Shown here piece after piece: positions 1 through 6,136 of a stretch of 12,278 nt of DNA. The notes beneath the pieces were generated by a model that worked only from the letters and a program-made list of their open reading frames with translations, made no database searches and was not told the origin of the DNA. Position numbers and translations under genes: made by a program. Numbering within the stretch: position 1 is the first letter of the stretch; each line of letters starts with the position of its first letter. The stretch is from an uncultured Bacteroidota bacterium (GTDB taxonomy: Bacteria > Bacteroidota > Bacteroidia > Flavobacteriales > Flavobacteriaceae), in assembly GCA_903819815.1 (NCBI GenBank), contig CAIJFC010000306.1:1-12278 (forward strand), read 5' to 3'.

Positions 1-119
1 ATAATTGTTAAAATCAAATCAAACATAATTAATTTAAATGAAATTAATAATTTGAAACACAAAAAGTTATTAAAAACATAATTACGAAATTGTTAATAAC
101 TACAATTATAAATAAATAA
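1..119. other. AT-rich intergenic DNA, no gene seen
   Basis: This stretch is almost all A and T, with stops in every frame and no recognisable RNA gene. Its right end supplies the T-tail of the purC terminator. Whatever gene lies to the left is outside the window. Confidence 0.5.
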
Positions 120-145
120 AAAACGAACTTAAAAAAGTTCGTTTT
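120..145 (-). terminator. Intrinsic terminator downstream of purC
   Basis: A perfect 11-bp stem (AAAACGAACTT at 120-130 pairing with 135-145) closes a 4-nt A loop. Read on the minus strand the stem is followed by a T-rich tail (TTTTTTATTTATTT, from about 120 down to 107), whereas the plus-strand side has only four T before G. It lies about 45 bp past the purC stop, so it most likely ends the purC transcript. Confidence 0.85.
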
Positions 146-188
146 GGAAGACCTAGTGAATAATGTTCTAATAAAATAAGGGGATTAG

Positions 189-1136
189 CTATTTAGATAG
201 ATATTCTAAAACATTTTTTTCTATTCTATTATTGATTTCCGAAATATCCGCTTTTACGAATTTTTCGCCCATAATATTTTCATACAATTCAATATAGCGT
301 TCAGAAACTGTACTAATATACTCGTCAGTCATTTCTGGAATTAGTTGTCCTTCCTTTCCTTGAAATCCGTTTTCTATTAACCAACGACGAACAAACTCTT
401 TAGAAAGTTGTTTTTGTTCTTCACCCTTGTTTTGTCTTTCTTGATAACCATCAGCATAGAAATAACGCGAAGAATCGGGTGTATGAATTTCGTCAATTAA
501 TACAATTTTACCGTCTTTGGTTTTTCCAAATTCATATTTAGTATCCACTAATATCAATCCGCGGCCGGCAGCAATTTCAGTTCCTCGTTGAAACAAAGCT
601 CTCGTATATTTTTCCAATACCAAATAATCTTCTTCAGATACAATTTCTTTGGCAAGAATATCCTCACGAGAAATATCTTCGTCGTGTTCGCCATTGTCCG
701 CTTTGGTAGATGGAGTAATTATTGGAGTTGGAAATTTATCGTTTTCTTTCAAGCCTTCTGGCATTGTAACGCCACACAAAATTCGTTTTCCCAAAGCATA
801 TTCTCTGGCAGCGTGCCCCGAAACATAACCACGAATCACCATTTCCACTTTAAAAGGGGCACATAAATGCCCGATCGCCACATTTGGATCTGGGGTTGCA
901 ATTAACCAATTCGGCACAATATCCTGAGTTAACTTCATGAATTTAGTAGCGATTTGATTCAATATTTGCCCTTTATAAGGAATTCCTTTTGGCATCACGA
1001 CATCAAAAGCAGACAGTCTATCGGTGGCAACCATCACTAAAAGGTCGTCATTAATGTTATAAACTTCACGAACTTTCCCGTGATAAACTGATTTTTGGTT
1101 GGGAAAATTAAAATTGGTTGAAGTAATTGTATTCAT
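189..1136 (-). CDS. purC: Phosphoribosylaminoimidazole-succinocarboxamide synthase (SAICAR synthase)
   Basis: This cytosolic enzyme of de novo purine synthesis joins CAIR and aspartate using ATP to give SAICAR. The 315-aa protein shows the family hallmarks in order: the N-terminal YHGKVREVY strand (18-26), DRLSAFD (39-45), the VIRGYVSGHAA block (100-110), the PSTKADNGEHDE loop (142-153) and the signature IDEIHTPDSSRYF (214-226). It is complete, with an ATG start and TAG stop. At about 315 aa it is longer than the roughly 240-aa E. coli form and resembles the longer type common in Bacteroidetes and fungi. It lies 207 bp downstream of phoH on the same strand, but its own promoter match at 1163-1195 and terminator at 120-145 suggest a single-gene transcript. 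No purine-responsive element was recognised. Confidence 0.97.
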   Translation of the reverse strand: MNTITSTNFNFPNQKSVYHGKVREVYNINDDLLVMVATDRLSAFDVVMPKGIPYKGQILNQIATKFMKLTQDIVPNWLIATPDPNVAIGHLCAPFKVEMVIRGYVSGHAAREYALGKRILCGVTMPEGLKENDKFPTPIITPSTKADNGEHDEDISREDILAKEIVSEEDYLVLEKYTRALFQRGTEIAAGRGLILVDTKYEFGKTKDGKIVLIDEIHTPDSSRYFYADGYQERQNKGEEQKQLSKEFVRRWLIENGFQGKEGQLIPEMTDEYISTVSERYIELYENIMGEKFVKADISEINNRIEKNVLEYLSK

Positions 1137-1162
1137 TTAAGGTGTGTTTGTTGTGTGTGATG

Positions 1163-1195
1163 CAAAAATAGATTGTTTTGAACAAGAAAGCAAAA
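1163..1195 (-). promoter_or_regulatory. Candidate Bacteroidetes-type promoter for purC
   Basis: On the minus strand TATTTTTG (1170-1163) matches the -7 consensus TAnnTTTG. A TTTTG (1195-1191) lies upstream with a 20-bp spacer, the expected -33 arrangement. The predicted leader is about 20-24 nt, rich in CA and without G. This is the best two-part promoter match in the window. Confidence 0.65.
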
Positions 1196-1237
1196 CAGGA
1201 AGTGATTTAATTAAAAATTCTTTCTTGACAGCCAAAA

Positions 1238-1340
1238 CTATTAGCTATTAGCCAATATGAGAATGTTTTTTTAGACAAGAATTACACTAATTCCCCCCCA
1301 TTTTTTTTGCATATTGCTTATTGCTGAAAGCTAATAGCTT
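1238..1340. repeat. Imperfect inverted repeat between phoH and purC
   Basis: The left arm (1243-1259, AGCTATTAGC then CAATATG) is complementary to two blocks of the right arm: CATATTG (1310-1316) and GCTAATAGCT (1330-1339). The right arm carries 13 extra bases between these blocks. A tandem CTATTAG heptamer pair (1238-1251) overlaps the left arm. The right arm ends 3 bp before the phoH stop codon. About 50 nt separate the arms, which is too far for a standard terminator, and no U-tract follows directly. Confidence 0.6.
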
Positions 1341-1343
1341 TAC

Positions 1344-2294
1344 TTAATCGTGATTCTCGATTTGTTTGTAGGCATCTATTACTTTTTTGACCAATCGGTG
1401 GCGCACGATGTCTTTGTCGTCAAGGTAAATTATCCCAATTCCTTCAACATCTTTCAATACCAATAACGCTTCTTTAAGTCCGGAAATGGTTCGTCTTGGT
1501 AAATCGACTTGACCTGGGTCGCCCGTGATCATGAACTTGGCGTTTTTTCCCATACGTGTCAAAAACATTTTCATTTGGGAATGGGTTGTGTTTTGCGCTT
1601 CGTCCAGAATTACAAAGGCTTCATCCAAAGTTCGTCCCCGCATGAATGCCAATGGGGCAATTTGGATTATCCCTTTCAAGAGGTAATCTTCGAGTTTTTC
1701 GTTGGGCAACATATCACGCAAAGCATCGTATAAAGGCTGCATATACGGATCTAATTTCTCTTTCATATCACCAGGAAGAAACCCTAAATTTTCACCCGCT
1801 TCGACTGCCGGTCGTGTCAAAATGATTTTTTTGACTTGCTTTTCTTTCAATGCTTTTACCGCCATTGCCACACCAGTGTAAGTTTTTCCGGTTCCAGCAG
1901 GCCCAACCGCAAACACCATATCGTTTTTATTGATGGTGTCCACCAATAATTGCTGATTGGCAGTCATTGCTTTGATAATTCTTCCACCAACGCCGTGCAC
2001 CAATATATTGTCTTTGGAATCCATACGTCGGTCGTCTTGAACATCACTTTGAATGACTCTTTCGATAACATTGGTGTCAATAGTATTGTAACGGGTGAAA
2101 TGGAGCATCAATCGGTTGAATCGTTTTTCAAATTCATCTAGGGCTTCTTTTTCTCCAAAAACTTTGATTGTTGTTCCTCTGGCCACAATTTTCAACTTTG
2201 GGTAATACTTTTTAATAGTTTCAAGATGAGTGTCTTGAGCGCCCCAAAAGTCTTTTGGTGCGATGTCGATGAGCTCGATAATTCTTTCGTTCAA
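1344..2294 (-). CDS. PhoH family P-loop ATPase, TTG start
   Basis: This is a PhoH-like (YbeZ-type) cytosolic ATPase. The family is linked to RNA metabolism and ribosome or rRNA maturation, often with the RNase YbeY, but its substrate is not settled. The 316-aa protein has an N-terminal KH-like region (about 35-70), Walker A GPAGTGKT (131-138), the conserved LTRPAVEAGENLGFLPGD block (159-176), Walker B VILDEAQN (228-235) and a TGDPGQVDLP motif (257-266). The start is inferred to be TTG at 2294. The in-frame sequence upstream reaches a TAA at 2312-2310 with no ATG between, and the next Met (63) would remove the N-terminal domain. A -7 match at 2348-2355 could drive it. It diverges from the DUF62 gene at 2400. 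Confidence 0.93.
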   Translation of the reverse strand: MNERIIELIDIAPKDFWGAQDTHLETIKKYYPKLKIVARGTTIKVFGEKEALDEFEKRFNRLMLHFTRYNTIDTNVIERVIQSDVQDDRRMDSKDNILVHGVGGRIIKAMTANQQLLVDTINKNDMVFAVGPAGTGKTYTGVAMAVKALKEKQVKKIILTRPAVEAGENLGFLPGDMKEKLDPYMQPLYDALRDMLPNEKLEDYLLKGIIQIAPLAFMRGRTLDEAFVILDEAQNTTHSQMKMFLTRMGKNAKFMITGDPGQVDLPRRTISGLKEALLVLKDVEGIGIIYLDDKDIVRHRLVKKVIDAYKQIENHD

Positions 2295-2334
2295 ATGTGT
2301 TGTATTTAATTAAAAATTAGTCGCCGATAATTAT

Positions 2335-2342
2335 TAGCTTTG
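2335..2342 (+). promoter_or_regulatory. Candidate -7 element for the DUF62-ABM-gldFG run
   Basis: TAGCTTTG matches TAnnTTTG exactly and lies 57 bp before the ATG at 2400. No clear TTG-type -33 element is found at the usual spacing, so this is a moderate call. Confidence 0.4.
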
Positions 2343-2347
2343 CAGTT

Positions 2348-2355
2348 CAAATTTA
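2348..2355 (-). promoter_or_regulatory. Candidate -7 element for phoH
   Basis: Read on the minus strand this is TAAATTTG, an exact TAnnTTTG match, about 53 bp upstream of the TTG start of phoH. No clear -33 element was found. It faces the plus-strand -7 match at 2335-2342 only 5 bp away. Confidence 0.4.
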
Positions 2356-2359
2356 ATAT

Positions 2360-2383
2360 AATTTAGGTTTAAATCCTTAAATT
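2360..2383. repeat. Short imperfect hairpin in the phoH/DUF62 divergent region
   Basis: AATTTAGG (2360-2367) pairs with CCTTAAATT (2375-2383 region) with a one-base bulge and a TTTAAAT loop. It would lie in the 5' leader of the DUF62 transcript and upstream of the phoH -7 match. It is AT-rich and could be chance. Confidence 0.3.
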
Positions 2384-2399
2384 ATTTATAAACAATTTT

Positions 2400-3254
2400 A
2401 TGTCAATAATTACCCTTACGACCGATTACGGGATCAAAGATCACTTTGTAGGTGCTTTGAAAGGAAAAATATTGACTGAAAATTCAGAGGCTAAAATTGT
2501 AGATATTTCTCATAATATTGAGCCATTTAACACTTTACAAGCGAGTTATATAATTGGAGCTGCCTATATGAGTTTTCCAAAAGGCACGGTGCACTTAATT
2601 GGCGTTGACGCTGAAAAAAATAAAGAAAATCAACATATTGCGATGCAATGGAACGATCATTTTTTTATTTGTGCCGACAATGGTATTCTAAGTATTTTAA
2701 TACAAAAAGTAGTTCCCCAAAAAATGGTGGCTATCAATATCCATGACCGTTTGCCGGAAGACACCACTGATTTAGATGTGTTTGTGACCGTGGCGAGTCA
2801 TATTTCAAAAGGCGGTTTATTGAACGTTATTGGAAAGGAAATAACTGAAATTAAGGAAGTTACCGAAATTCAACCTAGTGTTGCAACCGATAAAAATTCA
2901 ATAAAAGGATACGTGATTTACATTGATCATTTTGGAAATGTGGTAACTAATATAACTAAAAAACTGTTTCTTGAAGTTGGAAAAGGCAGACCTTATGAAA
3001 TTCCATTATTACAAAATAGATTACAGAAAAAATCAAATCCTATAAAAAATATTTGGGCTAAATATTCCGATATAGGTAACGCAGGAAAATATCCAATTAA
3101 GGATTATGAAGGCGATAAATTGGCCATTTTTAATGAAGCTGGGTTTTTAGAAATTGCAATTTTTAGAAGTAATCCGATGAGTGTTGGCAGTGCTTCAAGC
3201 TTGTTAGGGCTAAATTATAGAGACAGTATTACCATACAATTTAAAACTATCTAG
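2400..3254 (+). CDS. SAM hydroxide adenosyltransferase (SAM hydrolase, DUF62) family protein
   Basis: Members of this family split S-adenosylmethionine with water to adenosine and methionine and are relatives of fluorinase and chlorinase. The 284-aa protein has the family framework: an N-terminal TLTTDYG (6-11 region, Asp9), KIVDISH (32-38), CADNGIL (91-97) and YIDHFGNVVTNI (174-185), with a C-terminal beta domain ending GSASSLLGL. The family normally carries an Asp-Arg-His triad. Asp70 (GVDAEK) appears kept, but the expected Arg position is Asn77/Gln78 and the FHGRD-type His position is Thr123 (TTDLDVF). Enzyme activity is therefore uncertain. It is the first gene of a plus-strand run, with the ABM gene beginning 3 nt after its stop. 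It is complete, with an ATG start. Confidence 0.88.
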   Translation: MSIITLTTDYGIKDHFVGALKGKILTENSEAKIVDISHNIEPFNTLQASYIIGAAYMSFPKGTVHLIGVDAEKNKENQHIAMQWNDHFFICADNGILSILIQKVVPQKMVAINIHDRLPEDTTDLDVFVTVASHISKGGLLNVIGKEITEIKEVTEIQPSVATDKNSIKGYVIYIDHFGNVVTNITKKLFLEVGKGRPYEIPLLQNRLQKKSNPIKNIWAKYSDIGNAGKYPIKDYEGDKLAIFNEAGFLEIAIFRSNPMSVGSASSLLGLNYRDSITIQFKTI

Positions 3255-3257
3255 TTT

Positions 3258-3554
3258 ATGTTCGTTAGAATTGTAAAAATGAGTTTTCACGAGGAAAAGA
3301 TTTCAAAATTCTTAGAAAATTTTGAATTTATAAAAGAGAAGATACGAAATGCGCCAGGAAATCGTTTATTGGAATTGTATCAAGATAAAAGCGATCAAAC
3401 CATTTTCTTTACTTATAGTTATTGGGAAACCGAACAAGACCTAGAAAATTATAGAAATTCCGAACTTTTTTTCGAAATTTGGACCGATACAAAAAAACTA
3501 TTTAATAATAAACCCGAAGCGTGGAGCGTCGATAAATTGGTCAGTTTGCAGTAG
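3258..3554 (+). CDS. Putative quinol monooxygenase / ABM-domain small protein
   Basis: A 98-aa protein of the dimeric alpha-beta barrel (antibiotic biosynthesis monooxygenase) type. Visible signs are the first strand MFVRIVKMSF (1-10), an amphipathic helix (11-31), the PGN turn (33-35), the strand RLLELYQDK, the strand TIFFTYSYWETEQDL (48-62) and a last helix with FFEIW (71-75). Members include YgiN-like quinol monooxygenases and many of unknown substrate, and no substrate can be named here. The first ATG is preferred over Met8 because it keeps the whole first beta strand. It sits 3 nt after the DUF62 stop, so the two are almost certainly co-transcribed. Any functional link to the SAM-hydrolase-like protein or to gliding is speculative. 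Confidence 0.8.
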   Translation: MFVRIVKMSFHEEKISKFLENFEFIKEKIRNAPGNRLLELYQDKSDQTIFFTYSYWETEQDLENYRNSELFFEIWTDTKKLFNNKPEAWSVDKLVSLQ

Positions 3555-3560
3555 TCGGTT

Positions 3561-3608
3561 CAAATAACCAAATTAACAAATCAACGAATTAACGAATTAA
3601 CGAATTAA
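3561..3608. repeat. Six-unit 8-bp tandem repeat before gldF
   Basis: Units in order: CAAATAAC, CAAATTAA, CAAATCAA, then three identical CGAATTAA copies (3585-3608). The array ends 6 bp before the gldF ATG and fills most of the 60-bp gap after the ABM gene. The three perfect copies next to the start codon suggest recent unit duplication by slippage. Confidence 0.9.
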
Positions 3609-3614
3609 CATTTA

Positions 3615-4340
3615 ATGAAAGCAATATTATTTAGAGAGATTAGATCCTTTTTCGGTTCGCCGATTGGCTACTTAGTAATCGCTATTTTCTTAATTCTTAA
3701 CGGATTGTTTCTATGGATATTCAATGGCGAATACAATATTTTAGATTCTGGTTTTGCTGATTTGAGTCCGTTTTTTACCATATCACCATGGATATTACTA
3801 TTTCTAATTCCTGCGGTAACCATGAAAAGCTTCTCTGACGAAATGAAACAAGGAACTTTAGAATTGCTTTTAACTAAGCCATTAAGTATTTGGGAAATTG
3901 TAGGTGGCAAATTTTTAGGTTCGTTATTATTGATTGTAATAGCAATTATTCCAACGTTCATTTATGTATATGTAATTTCTAAACTTGGAATTCCGGAAGG
4001 AAATATCGATATGGGAAGTACTATTGGCTCCTATTTTGGTTTGTTATTTTTAATTTCAGGATATTGTTCCATAGGGATTTTTACTTCATCATTGACTAAT
4101 AATCAGATAATTGCCTTTTTGGTAGCCGTTTTATTAAGTTTCACTTTCTATTACGGATTTGATGGAATTGCAACTTATTTACCAAGCATGGAAAATATAA
4201 TTTCCAATTTAGGGATGAATAGCCATTTTAAAAGTATGAGTCGAGGGGTAATTGACACCCGCGATTTATTGTATTTTATCAGTCTAACTGTCTTTTTTAT
4301 GTCACTTACTGTTTTTAAATTAAAATCTTTAAAATTGTAA
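3615..4340 (+). CDS. gldF: Gliding-motility ABC transporter permease GldF
   Basis: This inner-membrane permease subunit of the GldA-GldF-GldG ABC transporter was linked genetically to gliding in Flavobacterium johnsoniae; the transported substrate is unknown. The 241-aa protein has about six membrane segments (roughly 17-35, 54-71, 100-121, 138-157, 163-183, 217-236). Between the second and third is the ABC-2 permease signature FSDEMKQGTLELLLTKPLS (73-91). The ATG follows an 8-bp tandem repeat array by 6 bp. The TAA stop overlaps the gldG start by one base (TAATG), implying translational coupling. The ATPase partner gldA is not in the window and is usually encoded elsewhere in flavobacteria. 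Confidence 0.95.
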   Translation: MKAILFREIRSFFGSPIGYLVIAIFLILNGLFLWIFNGEYNILDSGFADLSPFFTISPWILLFLIPAVTMKSFSDEMKQGTLELLLTKPLSIWEIVGGKFLGSLLLIVIAIIPTFIYVYVISKLGIPEGNIDMGSTIGSYFGLLFLISGYCSIGIFTSSLTNNQIIAFLVAVLLSFTFYYGFDGIATYLPSMENIISNLGMNSHFKSMSRGVIDTRDLLYFISLTVFFMSLTVFKLKSLKL

Positions 4341-6025
4341 TGATGAAAAATAAAAATCTAAAATCAGTACTACTAATTTCGCTTTTATTAATCGTAATTA
4401 ATCTAGCGGGAAACTTTTATTTTCTTCGTTTTGACTTAACCGCAGATCATCGTTACACTCTTTCTCCGACAACATTAAAGATAATTAAAGAAGTCAAAGA
4501 ACCCTTGATTATTGATGTTTTCTTGAAAGGAGAATTTCCAGGTGAAATGAAGAAATTACAAACGGAAACGCAACAAATATTGGAAGAATTCAAAGCTTAT
4601 AATTCTAATATAATGTTTCAATTTGTAAACCCATTAGAAGAGGAAGACAAAAGAGACGAAACCATTCAATCCTTTGTAGAAAGAGGATTAACACCTATAA
4701 ATTTAACTTTAAACGACAAAGGAAAGCAAACACAAGAAGTGGTTTTTCCATGGGCAATAACGACCTATCATGAGCAAAGTATAAGTGTGCCATTACTAAA
4801 GAATATAATGGGAGCTTCCACAGCTGAAAAAGTAGTGAGTTCTGTTCAACATTTAGAATATGCTTTTACAAATGCAATAAATACTGTTACCAAAAAAGAA
4901 CACAAGAAAGTAATAATAATAAAAGGTAATGATGAATTAGATGATCAATATATATTTAATTTTATTAAATCAGTAAAAGAAAATTATTTAATTGCTAAAT
5001 TTCCACTAGACTCAATAAATATTAATCCAACTGCAGGTTTACAATTTTTAAAAAAATATGATTTAGCTATTATTGCCAAACCTAAAAAACCTTTTTCAGA
5101 TGAGCAGAAACAAGTATTAGATCAATTCATTATTAATGGAGGTAAAGCAATTTGGTTAGTCGATCCAGTACATATGGAAATGGATAGTCTTAATAATGAA
5201 ACAGGAACAAACCTAGCATTTCCGATAGATTTAAACCTGAATGACCTGTTTTTTAAATATGGCATCAGGATACATCCGGCTTTAATAAAAGATTTGCAAG
5301 CTAGTCCAATAGTATTGGAAACTGGTGAACCTGGAACTGGAACTCAAAAAATTAAATTACCCTGGTATTATTCACCGATGGTTTATCCTTCACAAAATAC
5401 TAAACATCCAATTTCTTCAAATTTAGATGCAATAAAATTTCAATTTGCAAGCCCAATAGAAACATTGAAAAATGATATTAATAAAACGATTTTACTACAA
5501 TCATCTCAATATTCAAAATTAGTTGGAACCCCTACCGAAGTAAGTTTAAGAATGGTTTCTGAAGAATTAACTCCAAAAGACTTTTATGGTTATGGAAATT
5601 ATCCTGTTGCCGTTTTACTAGAAGGAAAATTTCATTCAGTATACGAAAACAGAATATTACCTTTTAAAGATGCTACCTACAAAAATATTGGGAAAAACAG
5701 CAAGATGATTGTAATTTCTGATGGTGATGTGATTAAAAATGAATTGGACAAAAAAGGAAATGATGTAGAATTAGGTTTGGATCAAAGAACTGGATTTTTT
5801 TACGGAAACAAGGAATTTTTAATGAATTGTGTTAATTATTTGTTGGATGACAACGGACTTATTAACATTCGAAGTAAAGTGGTTAATTTACCTATTTTAG
5901 ACAAAGAAAAAGTATATGATAATTATACAATCGCTCAAATTATAAGCGTGGGATTACCATTAATTATCCTAGGAATATTCGGATTACTTTTCACTTTCCT
6001 AAGAAAAAGAAAATATAGCAAATAA
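4340..6025 (+). CDS. gldG: Gliding-motility ABC transporter auxiliary/substrate-binding protein GldG
   Basis: The partner of GldF, anchored in the inner membrane with a large periplasmic body. The 561-aa protein has an N-terminal membrane segment (about 9-25), the conserved FDLTADHRYTLSPTT entry (31-45), a long ABC-transporter-auxiliary-type domain that includes PFSDEQKQVLDQFIINGGK (251-269) and the following IWLVDPV strand, and a C-terminal membrane helix (about 534-554) ending in a basic RKRKYSK tail. It overlaps the gldF stop by one base. Two in-frame ATGs (4340 and 4343) are equally possible starts. It is complete, at a length normal for GldG. The likely operon is DUF62-ABM-gldF-gldG. No terminator is obvious after its stop, so some read-through into dnaN is possible. 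Confidence 0.95.
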   Translation: MMKNKNLKSVLLISLLLIVINLAGNFYFLRFDLTADHRYTLSPTTLKIIKEVKEPLIIDVFLKGEFPGEMKKLQTETQQILEEFKAYNSNIMFQFVNPLEEEDKRDETIQSFVERGLTPINLTLNDKGKQTQEVVFPWAITTYHEQSISVPLLKNIMGASTAEKVVSSVQHLEYAFTNAINTVTKKEHKKVIIIKGNDELDDQYIFNFIKSVKENYLIAKFPLDSININPTAGLQFLKKYDLAIIAKPKKPFSDEQKQVLDQFIINGGKAIWLVDPVHMEMDSLNNETGTNLAFPIDLNLNDLFFKYGIRIHPALIKDLQASPIVLETGEPGTGTQKIKLPWYYSPMVYPSQNTKHPISSNLDAIKFQFASPIETLKNDINKTILLQSSQYSKLVGTPTEVSLRMVSEELTPKDFYGYGNYPVAVLLEGKFHSVYENRILPFKDATYKNIGKNSKMIVISDGDVIKNELDKKGNDVELGLDQRTGFFYGNKEFLMNCVNYLLDDNGLINIRSKVVNLPILDKEKVYDNYTIAQIISVGLPLIILGIFGLLFTFLRKRKYSK

Positions 6026-6065
6026 TTGTTAATAAATTTGTTTTCACTATTTGATAAGATTAAGA

Positions 6066-6073
6066 TATATTTG
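6066..6073 (+). promoter_or_regulatory. Candidate -7 element for dnaN
   Basis: TATATTTG is an exact TAnnTTTG match in the 111-bp gldG-dnaN gap, 63 bp before the dnaN ATG. The nearest upstream TTTG (6037-6040) gives a 25-bp spacer, longer than ideal, while a TTTT run at 6041-6044 gives 21 bp. A small hairpin (TCTGAA 6094-6099 with TTCAGA 6103-6108) lies in the predicted leader. Confidence 0.45.
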
Positions 6074-6136
6074 TAAAACTAAATAATAATAATTCTGAAA
6101 AATTCAGATTTTAAGATTGATTAAAAAAAGCCAAAG

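Noticed and set aside
588..866. Plus-strand open frame antisense to purC
   Set aside because: It is fully inside purC, has low-complexity Phe-rich composition and no recognisable motif; it is a shadow of the purC codons.
1243..1340. phoH intrinsic terminator
   Set aside because: The arms are about 50 nt apart and no U-tract directly follows the second arm in the minus-strand direction.
3561..3608. CRISPR-like array
   Set aside because: Units are 8 bp, directly adjacent, without spacers; this is a simple tandem repeat.
3615..6025. GldF/GldG as type IX secretion components
   Set aside because: These are ABC transporter subunits; the T9SS core proteins (GldK, GldL, GldM, GldN, SprA, SprE, SprT) are different and absent here.
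6091..6112. Hairpin upstream of dnaN as a gldG terminator
   Set aside because: The stem is only six AT-rich pairs with four T after it, and it lies downstream of the dnaN -7 match; at most it is a weak leader hairpin.
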